DNA of 11,500 nt from assembly GCA_009760855.2 (NCBI GenBank), contig WPIO01000037.1:3653501-3665000 (forward strand), read 5' to 3'. The notes beneath the pieces were generated by a model. The model saw nothing but the letters and a program-made list of their open reading frames with translations, had not been told where the DNA came from and ran no database searches. Shown one piece after another: positions 6,025-11,500 of the stretch. A program made the translations under genes and the position numbers. The first letter of the stretch is position 1. Every line of letters starts with the position of its first letter. The DNA comes from Cristatella mucedo. Its lineage: Eukaryota > Bryozoa > Phylactolaemata > Cristatellidae.

Positions 6025-6980
6025 AGTTGCGGATAATACGAAACCACCAGGGGCTCAAAACCGTTAGAGAAGGGCTGAAAAGGTCAAAGAGCAAGCAAAT
6101 GGAAAAGGCTCTTTCCTAAAATATCTAAGGCAGCAAAGATTATCTACTGAATTGCCAGACGATTCACAAGCAAAAAATATGCAAGTAGAGAAATGTCTGG
6201 AGGAGCAACATAAAAAATCCACAATCCCACTTCCAAGAGAAGACAAAAATCAGACGAGATAAATGATAATAAACACAATGCAGTTCAAGTATTGCAACAA
6301 GTTGAACCGGAGTTGAATTGCAGCTACCCTGCCACTTGGCCGTCTGATAATATTGGAACCGTGACTGCACTTCTAGTGCAAAAGGGACCACAGCAGCAGG
6401 AGGTTTATGCGCGTAACGCGTGACCAAAAGATTCACAGAACAGAAGATCTTCTCAGCTACATTAGTGCCATACATTGTGCCATCTGTAGTTGACGAATTA
6501 TATATCAAGAGATTTCGTATTCTGCTTTTGCTGTGAGCTGTTAAGCTAGAAGGCTAGCATCTCGTTTATGCAAGAGAGTGACTGTAAAGATTGGAAAAGT
6601 CTGTCTGTACATTTGCCCTCATATGAAAAGGTCAATCGCACCTAGAAAGTTATCAACCTTGAAGGGAAACGGGACGCAGAGAATGCAGAAGGTAAGACAA
6701 TAGATGAGACAATTCAACAGGAGATTAAGCAACAAGAGGAATATTGGAAATAAGTCATTGAGCGCCTCATCGTATTTTTGAAAAGGTACTTTGAACTTAT
6801 AATTTAGCAATCCGTGGATCACATAAAAAGCTCTTCGCATCTTGGAATGCATGCTTTCTCAGATTCCAGTTTCTGGCCGATTTTTATCCTCTGACGATGG
6901 AATGCCTGCGGAGGGTTACTGACAGAGAAACTTGTGTGAACTATCTCGGGAAAGACACCCAGGATGAATTAATACGAACT
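6025..6980 (+). pseudogene. hAT transposase pseudogene, zinc-finger N-terminal segment
   Basis: The first block, RRAEKVKEQANGKGSFLKYL (6068-6127), matches the GAEKRKKxKE...FL opening of ZMYM1-like hAT proteins and runs open to a TAA at 6260-6262. YPATWPSDN (6325-6351) and LLVQKGPQQQ (6364-6393) match the DPATWP...VxKGP part of the TTF-type zinc finger. DFVFCFCCELLS (6511-6546) is the finger's core Cys cluster. CKDWKSLSVHLPSYEKVN (6574-6627) follows, then GKTIDETIQQEIKQQEEYWK (about 6691-6750) and VIERLIVFLKRYFELI, as expected before the transposase core. FLADFYPLTMECLRRVTDRE (6870-6929) and YLGKDTQDELIRT (6942-6980) complete the segment. Stops at 6065, 6260 and 6421 and several inside 6511-6840 kill it. 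Confidence 0.8.
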
Positions 6981-6982
6981 AT

Positions 6983-7442
6983 CAGATCGACTCCCCCGCC
7001 AGGTCAAGCATCGTAACACCCGCTTTTTGGAACCCAACTGTTTACCTACAACTCAAACGAACCTCAAATCCTTTGGAGACCGTGCATTTAGTTCGTATGC
7101 TCCCAAAGCCTGGAATTCACTCCCGACTTGCGTCACGACATACCCTGACTTGACCACATTTAAAAAGAACTTAAAAATGCACCTATTTATGACAGCATTT
7201 AGTGGGTCCCTGTGATTCGATTCGTCCTTAATGTTCTTATGCGTGCTGACACTGAACATGCTGCCACTTACCACACTTGCATGCTGACCCTGTGCATGTC
7301 ACCCATAACCATGTTGTTCTTGTTGTTTTCAAGCATGACACCACTCGCCGTTCGATCGTGCTTCCTTTGTAGCAAATATAAAGCGCCTAGAAATAAATTG
7401 TGTTCTCTGAGAGCGCCTTATCAAGTGCATCATTAATAATAT
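6983..7442 (+). mobile_element. L2/CR1-like LINE 2, 3' fragment inside hAT
   Basis: This 460-bp piece aligns closely, roughly 90 percent by eye over the coding part, with 10431-10905 of LINE 3. It keeps the last coding block: TNLKSFGDRAFSSYAPKAWN (7057-7116), then SLPTCV and a KKNLKMHLF block. It also keeps the whole 3' UTR and the terminal hairpin (7380-7420). The start CAGATC (6983) matches LINE 3 at 10431. AACTAT flanks it on both sides (6977-6982 and 7443-7448), a short target duplication. When it is removed, the hAT frame reads ELIRT then IAS across the junction. This is an extreme 5' truncation and cannot be active. Confidence 0.85.
7380..7420 (+). other. 3'-terminal hairpin of L2-like LINE 2
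   Basis: AAAGCGCC and a downstream GAGCGCCTT face each other around an AT-rich loop, followed by TCAAGTGCAT. The same arrangement ends LINE 3 (10828-10867), where the stem is better preserved. In related LINEs the 3' end is what the reverse transcriptase recognises; that role here is inferred. Confidence 0.6.
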
Positions 7443-7448
7443 AACTAT

Positions 7449-7815
7449 AGCTTCTCGATAAAGCATCAGATTACTGATGGAGCCAATTCAACAAAATACT
7501 ATTTAGCTATCCTTGACTGTACCCCAGATGTCAGCCACACTGAACAGATGACCATAATTATTCTTTTTGTTTAACTAAAAGAAATCGAAACGATAATCAG
7601 AGAGTAGTTTTTTGCTTTCATCTCAAGTACATTCATGACTGAAGTTCTGTTTGAGCGCTTAAAGATATGGGATTGGAGGTTGGAGATTTGAGAGGACAAG
7701 GATATGACAATGGTAGTAACATTGAAGGCATGGAAAATGGATTGCGGAAGAGGGTACTAAAATAAATCAATGGGCCTTCTCTGTACCTTGCAGTGCCCAC
7801 TCCCTAAATCTGTAA
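7449..7815 (+). pseudogene. hAT transposase pseudogene, first catalytic region
   Basis: ANSTKYYLAILDCTPDVSHT (7482-7541), then EQMTIIILFV, is a close match to the YYSIILDxTPDxSHxEQM block that carries the first catalytic Asp of this hAT group. After frame breaks, LRGQGYDNGSNIEGMENGLR (about 7688-7747) matches the CRGQGYDNGSNMSGK block with the second Asp. INQWAFSVPCSAHSLNL (7762-7812) matches the family's NPRAFFVPCACHSLNL. A TAA lies at 7756-7758 and a frameshift follows it. The sense is interrupted at 7813, just after SLNL, by a short insert, and resumes at 7936 with VNDAAK, which is the next family block. Confidence 0.85.
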
Positions 7816-7935
7816 GGTTGAAGAAAGGTTCATGCGCCGTGTTTTCCATTAAATCAATATTAAATTAATTAGATTATGATTTCTTTAATTATGATTAAAA
7901 TTAAGGCACACAAACTTTTCCTCAACTTCATAGCT
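7816..7935. mobile_element. MITE-like insert with degenerate terminal inverted repeats
   Basis: About 120 bp separate two adjacent hAT coding blocks. The ends 7816-7838 and 7905-7927 form an imperfect inverted repeat of 23 bp with about 17 matches, and every mismatch among them is a transition. The centre is very AT-rich with TAAT/ATTA words. CTGTAA occurs at both sides (7810-7815 and 7934-7939) and may be a target duplication, although TCATAG intervenes on the right. The left edge also reads as a good splice donor (GTAAGG) and the right holds a CATAG acceptor, so an intron is an alternative. Joining at those sites does not keep the hAT frame. Confidence 0.5.
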
Positions 7936-8437
7936 GTAAATGATGCAGCGAAAAAATTTGCTTGGACGCTGTAAATTTCTCAGCTTTGGTGCAGCCAGCT
8001 TCTTCTCAGCATCTATTCAGCATTTGGGAACCCTCAAAAGCCACATCACTGATGCCAGTGATCTTACGGCAAAACCACTCGGTAACACAAGATAGGAAAG
8101 GAGAATTCATAATATCAAAACCTCTCACGCACAATCTTGACAATGATTGATGATTGTTGATGATGCTCTTATTGAGATATTAGAAGATACTAGTCAGGAG
8201 GAGTTAGCTGGAGCTATGACGAGATCCGAAGCACAAACACTGGCCTATAAAATGACAAAATTTCCACTTGTAGTTTCGCTTCTTACCTGGTGCAACATTT
8301 GATTTGAGGTCAATGTCACCAGCAAGGTTCTATAGCAGACAACAAATGACTTGACATTGGGAGTTAAACGGCTGGCAAACACCAAAAGTACATCAGTACT
8401 CTCCGAAGTAAATTGGGCTTTCATAAATATTTACTGA
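7936..8437 (+). pseudogene. hAT transposase pseudogene, central region
   Basis: VNDAAK (7936-7953) continues the HSLNLVVNDAAK block. SFFSASIQHLGTLKSHITDA (7997-8056) then LTAKPLGNTR (8063-8092) match FFSASTQRWEILKxH...LKPLSDTRWE, with a TAG (8093-8095) exactly where the family has Trp. After a gap, ALIEILEDTSQEELAGAMTR (8165-8224), SEAQTLAYKMTKFPLVVSLL, FEVNVTSKVL and DLTLGVKRLANTKS follow in one frame to 8437. That frame has stops at 8300-8302, 8336-8338 and 8435-8437. These match the helical insertion region of hAT transposases (EAExLxxKIxxFEFLLxLxxWxDIL). Confidence 0.8.
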
Positions 8438-8900
8438 TGCAACTCAAATGGCTAAAGAATTGGAGATTGAACCCACTTTTGAAGCAAATTGCCAATTTGA
8501 AATGAGAAGGCTGTATGACTATGAAGCACAAAATGCGGCTGTACAGGATCCGAAGGAGATAAGCTATAAGGTAAACTTTTATTATGCTATGCTAGATGTG
8601 GTAGCATAATCCGTAACCGAAAGGTTCAATCAGATTCGGCAGCACAACACATTGCTTGGGTTCCGGTATGATATCTTCAAGATTTTCGACACATCCACAG
8701 AAGATATTCTTGGTGAGTGAAAGCCTCTGGAAGAGTCTCTTACTCATGTAGAAAGCAAGGATTTAGATGGAGAGGAACTGTGTGATGAGTTGCAAGCCAT
8801 TGCCAGCAGGCTTCTGCAGACTACAAACCCCCAAGAGGTGTTTTTACAACCTTTCTGTGGTCCTCAGAATTGTAGAGTCCTTTTCAATTTCAGTGGCTAG
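8436..8900 (+). pseudogene. hAT transposase pseudogene, late central region
   Basis: A single frame of 155 codons holds only two internal stops (8607-8609 and 8718-8720) before a TAG at 8898-8900. It begins DATQMAKELEIEPTFEANCQ. Then come PKEISYKVNFYYAMLDVVA (about 8550-8606) and SVTERFNQIRQHNTLLGFRY (8610-8669), a strong match to the SSLxERFxQLxxHNxxFGFLYD block. KPLEESLTHVESKDLDGEEL (8721-8780) matches the family's LEKALTHGDSSDIDGEDL. RLLQTTNPQEVFLQPF follows. These blocks lead into the C-terminal dimerisation region. This is the least damaged part of the hAT copy. Its pieces between stops are each under 60 codons. Confidence 0.85.
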
Positions 8901-8910
8901 TTGATAAAGA

Positions 8911-9117
8911 CGTTTTTCAAAACTAAAACTAATTTAAAACTATCTTCGCTCACCAATATACCAAGACAAATTTGTTGGCTTAGCAACAATTTTTTTTTGA
9001 CTCGGATTTAGCATCTTTTAATGACATTAAAGAAAATGGTCTACAATTTTTCTTGACTCGGATTTAGCATCTTTTAATGACATTAAAGAAATGATCTGCG
9101 ATTTTGCAAACAAGTAA
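8911..9117 (+). pseudogene. hAT C-terminal dimerisation region (hATC), broken
   Basis: RFSKLKLI (8911-8934), a TAA where the family has Lys, then NYLRSPIYQDKFVGLATI (8938-8991), match ERSFSKLKLIKNYLRSTMSQDRLxGLAxxSIE. This is the most conserved signature of hAT transposases and mediates dimerisation. DSDLASFNDIKE follows twice because of a 56-bp duplication; the second copy continues MICDFANK to a TAA near 9115, as in the family end (LASxxDxxDIIDDFAxxKARK). The duplication length is not a multiple of three, so it adds a frameshift. Confidence 0.8.
8997..9108 (+). repeat. 56-bp tandem duplication in the hAT C-terminus
   Basis: Unit 1 is 8997-9052 and unit 2 is 9053-9108. The word GACTCGGATTTAGCATCTTT and its following 18 bases are identical in both. 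The last third shows a few substitutions (GGTCTACAATTTTTC against GATCTGCGATTTTGC) and a one-base length difference in an A run. It is a local duplication after the element died or as it decayed. Confidence 0.9.
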
Positions 9118-9125
9118 GGAAAGTC

Positions 9126-9654
9126 AAGTTCTGAACATGTTTTAAAAAAATTTTCTTTTACTGCATCCACACGCTATTTATGTGTTTTTGTGAGTCTTTT
9201 TCATGGTAAATCTTCTATAGACCATGGAAATTGGGTTTTACTCCGCGATGGGCTGCTGGTGGGGGGGGGCGTTATTCAGAAGGGGCGCCGAATATCCGAT
9301 TTCCCCTAGTGCACCGAAATGCTACTCACTGGCCCTGAGTCTTGTCGACTGCGAAGAGCGAGAAAGCGACCAAGCGATAATTGCTACCGCTGGCTCTTGG
9401 TAAGTAGAGTGGGCTCCGAACAGTTAAGCGCCGAGGTCAACGGCAGTCGAGGTCAACAGCAGCCGAGTACGACGGCGTGCTGAGTGGTTCGGGCAAACTC
9501 GCGAATCGCAAAACGAGCCGACATCATGGCGGCTTTTAGCTAAAGGCCTTTTGCCTCACGCCGAACCTTAAGCGATGGAACTGGCTGATGGAACTGGCGA
9601 CTCCGCGCGGTAGAGAGAGATGCAAAGGGAGGACGCACTGGGCATCAGCTCAGC
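9126..9654. other. Unclassified GC-richer stretch between hAT and LINE 3
   Basis: No gene was recognised. Composition changes from AT-rich to GC-rich near 9250. A run of nine G (9261-9269) and a CCCCTAG word (9300-9306) may belong to the right end of the hAT element. Three 16-mer units resembling GCCGAGGTCAACGGCA lie at 9430-9445, 9446-9461 and 9462-9477, the third more diverged. ATGGAACTGGC is repeated twice near 9574-9597. The 12-mer TACTCCGCGATG at 9240-9251 also occurs at 1910-1921. Confidence 0.5.
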
Positions 9655-10785
9655 TTGCACGCACCCGTCGGAGCCGGCGGATCTGAAGTACTTCTGAAAT
9701 ATGGAGTACCTCAGGGCTCCGTTCTAGGTCCGGTTCTTTTCACGGTTTATACTCTCCCTCTTGCCGATGCGATTGCCAAGCACAATCTAGGCTTTCACTT
9801 CTATGCGGATGACACTCAGCTGTGCCTTAGTTTAGATCCACCCCAACCTTCGAGCACCTCGAATTCTTTCAACTCACTTGCTGCATGCATTGATGACATC
9901 CGCACATAGATGGCAGCAAATTTTATAAAACTAAACGATGATAAACTAACCTACTAGTTATGGGAAAACCCAGTGTAATTCAGAGATTGGAAAGGCTGAC
10001 TCTCAAAATTGGCTCTGCCAGCATATCTCCTGTCGAATCAGCTCGAAATCTAGGTGTCACATTCCAAAGCGACCTCTCGTTAGACGACCATATCAGCTCC
10101 ACAGTCAAATCTGCCTATTTTCAGCTTCATAATATTGCTAAAATTCGGGCTTGTTTAGATAAGGATACCACGTCCGAGTTGGTCCATGCATTCGTGACAT
10201 CCCATTTCTACTTCTGCAACTCACTGCTTACTGGCCTACCAGCATGTGCGATCAGGCGATTCAGCTGGTGCAAAACTCTGCAGCTAGGCTTGTCTGTCGT
10301 GAGCGTCGCAGTTGCCACATTACTCTACTTCTCGCCGACCTGCACTGGCTACCAGTCAAGCGACGGATCGACTTCAAGGTTTTGTCGCTCAGTTTTAGGT
10401 CACTTCATTCTTTGGTTCCAGCCTATCTCTCAGATCTACTCCCCCACCAGGCCAAGCATTGTACCACCCGCTTTTCGGAATCCAGCAGTCTAAAAATACC
10501 CGTACAAACCTCAAATCATTTGGAGACTGTGCATTTAGTTCGTATGCTCCCAAAGCCTGGAACTCCCTCCCGACCTGCGTCAGAACATCCCCTGACCTTA
10601 CCTCATTTAAAAAGAGCTTAAAAACACACCTATTTAGGACAGCCTTTAGTGGGTCCCTAGGATTCGTCCTTGATGTGCTTATGCGTGCTGACACTGTGCA
10701 TGCTGCCACTAACTGCATTTGCATGCTGACCCTGTGCATGTCACCCCTAACCATATTATTCATTTTGCTTGTTTTTCAAGCATGA
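9655..10785 (+). pseudogene. L2-like reverse transcriptase, central to C-terminal part, broken
   Basis: KYGVPQGSVLGPVLFTVYTL (9697-9756) is the RT fingers-palm block and FHFYADDTQLCLSL (9793-9834) the catalytic YxDD box. CIDDIRT is followed by a TAG (9907-9909) where the family has Trp, and MAANFIKLNDDK continues in frame. A one-base loss near 9945 shifts to MGKPS and ARNLGVTF. Another shift near 10258 leads to IQLVQNSAARLVCRERRS, LADLHWLPVKRRIDFKVLSL and VPAYLSDLLP. A third near 10500 leads to TNLKSFGDCAFSSYAPKAWN and SFKKSLKTHLFRTAFSG, with the final stop at 10783-10785. The motif order is that of L2/CR1 ORF2 C-termini. Endonuclease and N-terminal RT are absent. Confidence 0.88.
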
Positions 10786-10827
10786 TTTTACTTACCATCT
10801 AATTGCATTTCCCTTTGCAGCAAATGT

Positions 10828-10867
10828 AAAGCGCCTAGAGAGAGATTAAGTTCTCTGAGGGCGCTTT
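10828..10867 (+). other. 3'-terminal hairpin of L2-like LINE 3
   Basis: AAAGCGCC (10828-10835) pairs exactly with GGCGCTTT (10860-10867), and inner AGAGA and TCTCT can extend the stem. It is followed by ATCAAGTGCATTA and the ATT tail. The same hairpin position is kept in LINE 2, so it belongs to the element end. Confidence 0.75.
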
Positions 10868-10880
10868 ATCAAGTGCATTA

Positions 10881-10905
10881 ATATTATTATTATTATTATT
10901 ATTAT
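10881..10905 (+). repeat. (ATT)n tail of LINE 3
   Basis: Eight ATT units follow the LINE 3' hairpin. L2-type LINEs commonly end in a short tandem repeat rather than poly(A). LINE 2 has only a trace of it (ATTAATAAT). Confidence 0.85.
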
Positions 10906-11093
10906 CGCTCAGCATCCCAGCAGCCTCCGTTGTAGCCTCCGTTGCTGCTCCGAGTCTCGTGAGCGCATGCCTCACTCAAGTCATCTCAATTTCGGCTGGC
11001 TTGCCGTGAAGTCAGCTAGAGTAAGTGATGCTCGCGGCGCCGGCCTTTCGATTAATGGCTGAGCGAACTTAGCGGGCGAATCAATTTAGTCTA
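10906..11093. other. Unclassified spacer between LINE 3 and LINE 4
   Basis: It starts with the right copy of the LINE 3 target duplication (10907-10913). AGCCTCCGTTG occurs twice near 10922-10945. Nothing else was recognised. Confidence 0.4.
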
Positions 11094-11500
11094 GTCACAC
11101 GGTCGACCAAAATCTCTCCTAAAAATGTACGCTATAATCACCTATTATTGCCAAATTCTGCTTAACTGATCACATGCAGATCTCATTCAGTCTACCAGTG
11201 AACGTCCTCCTTCGCATCTCGAGTCACCTGTGAGCCGCCAAACCTCAAGACCCTTGACATCGATACTGTCGGTGCAAGAATGTCTGCCTCGCGCCTGCTT
11301 CTAAATACCCCTTCCGAGCTGTCATCATTGATTGAATGCTACAGGATGACTCTGGCTGGCATGCTCAACGAGTTCACACCTCTGACTATGCACACAGTAC
11401 GCCCTCACCCAGATGGCTTATGGTTTACGACAGACATTAAACTAGCTAGATCTACTAAGCACAAGCTTGAAAAAACATACAAAAGATCAGGACCTACTGT
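11094..11500 (+). pseudogene. L2-like LINE 4: endonuclease C-terminus and linker, runs off the window
   Basis: HTVD near 11096 recalls the GHTLDL block, and TDHMQISFSLPV (11165-11200) corresponds to the SDH motif holding the catalytic His of the APE-type endonuclease. After frame breaks, the frame 11202-11500 is open for 99 codons to the window end. It reads NLKTLDIDTVGARMSASRLL (from 11241), LSSLIECYRMTLAGMLNEF, then TPLTMHTVRPHPDGLWFTTD and KLARSTKHKLEKTYKRSG. This is the linker between endonuclease and reverse transcriptase in L2-like ORF2 (xxAPLKTKxVxxRPxAPWYxxEIxxAKRxRRKLERxWRxTG). The family's WY is WF here. The RT itself should lie beyond 11500. At least two frameshifts lie upstream of 11202, so the copy is probably dead, but its intact linker is notable. 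Confidence 0.75.

Larger units (their letters stand above)
6025..9125 (+). mobile_element. hAT DNA transposon copy, degraded and interrupted
   Basis: Scattered coding blocks over 3.1 kb appear in the order of the zinc-finger hAT transposases related to animal ZMYM1-like proteins (TTF-type zinc finger, DUF4371-like central region, hAT C-terminal dimerisation region). Two inserts interrupt it: a 3' L2 fragment (6983-7442) and a 120-bp MITE-like piece (7816-7935). Frames are broken so often that no single open frame passes about 60 codons, which hides the gene from length-based gene calling. Terminal inverted repeats and the 8-bp target duplication were not found with certainty. A run of nine G followed by a CCCCTAG word (9261-9306) may be near the right end. 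Confidence 0.8.
9655..10905 (+). mobile_element. L2/CR1-like LINE 3, 5'-truncated with complete 3' end
   Basis: The copy begins just upstream of the GVPQGS block of reverse transcriptase and runs through the 3' UTR, terminal hairpin and an (ATT)n tail (10881-10905). GCTCAGC occurs immediately before it (9648-9654) and immediately after its tail (10907-10913), a likely 7-bp target duplication. It is the same subfamily as the fragment inside the hAT copy. LINE 4 follows it in the same orientation after about 190 bp. Confidence 0.85.

Noticed and set aside
6164-6852. Minus-strand hydrophobic frames that look like small membrane proteins
   Set aside because: They are antisense to Lys/Glu/Gln-rich hAT coding sequence; the complement of AA-rich codons reads as Phe/Leu/Ile.
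10395-10763. Minus-strand frame of 122 codons, and a similar one at 7053-7274
   Set aside because: Both are antisense shadows of the same L2-like C-terminal coding block, which explains why they resemble each other.

Overview
The window looks like intergenic or intronic DNA from an animal nuclear genome, built largely from nested, decayed transposable elements. The evidence is L2/CR1-type LINE reverse transcriptase fragments, a PIF/Harbinger transposase, a zinc-finger hAT transposase, tRNA-derived SINEs, microsatellites, and no operon-like gene packing. I cannot name the species. No intact host gene is supportable, and no defence or other novel multi-gene system is present. Every recognisable protein is a transposon protein broken by stops and frameshifts.

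Layout. 1-827: unclassified, with one open plus-strand frame of unknown nature (508-765). 828-1385: two minus-strand copies of a tRNA-derived SINE, the second followed by a heptamer repeat tail (1191-1250). 1386-2099: unclassified, with short repeats. 2100-4680: one PIF/Harbinger transposase pseudogene on the plus strand. It is split by an L2-like LINE (2298-3339), expanded by a compound palindrome made from its own coding sequence (3661-3782), and split again by a third SINE copy (4121-4285). 4801-4940: AT and TTTA microsatellites. 4941-6024: small inverted repeats and a possible minus-strand coding remnant (5296-5739). 6025-9125: one long hAT transposase pseudogene (zinc finger, central domain, C-terminal dimerisation region). 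It is split by a 3' L2 fragment (6983-7442), a small MITE-like insert (7816-7935) and a 56-bp tandem duplication (8997-9108). 9126-9654: GC-richer unclassified DNA. 9655-10905: a third L2-like copy, ending in a hairpin and an (ATT)n tail. 11094-11500: endonuclease end and linker of a fourth L2-like copy, running off the window.

The insertions give a relative history. Harbinger and hAT copies came first; L2 and SINE copies then landed inside their reading frames. When the inserts are removed, the flanking coding blocks join in family order. The most distinctive structures are the compound palindrome, the three-copy SINE family and the short insert with transition-only mismatches between its terminal repeats. 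Family assignments rest on motif recognition by eye and have not been checked by database search.
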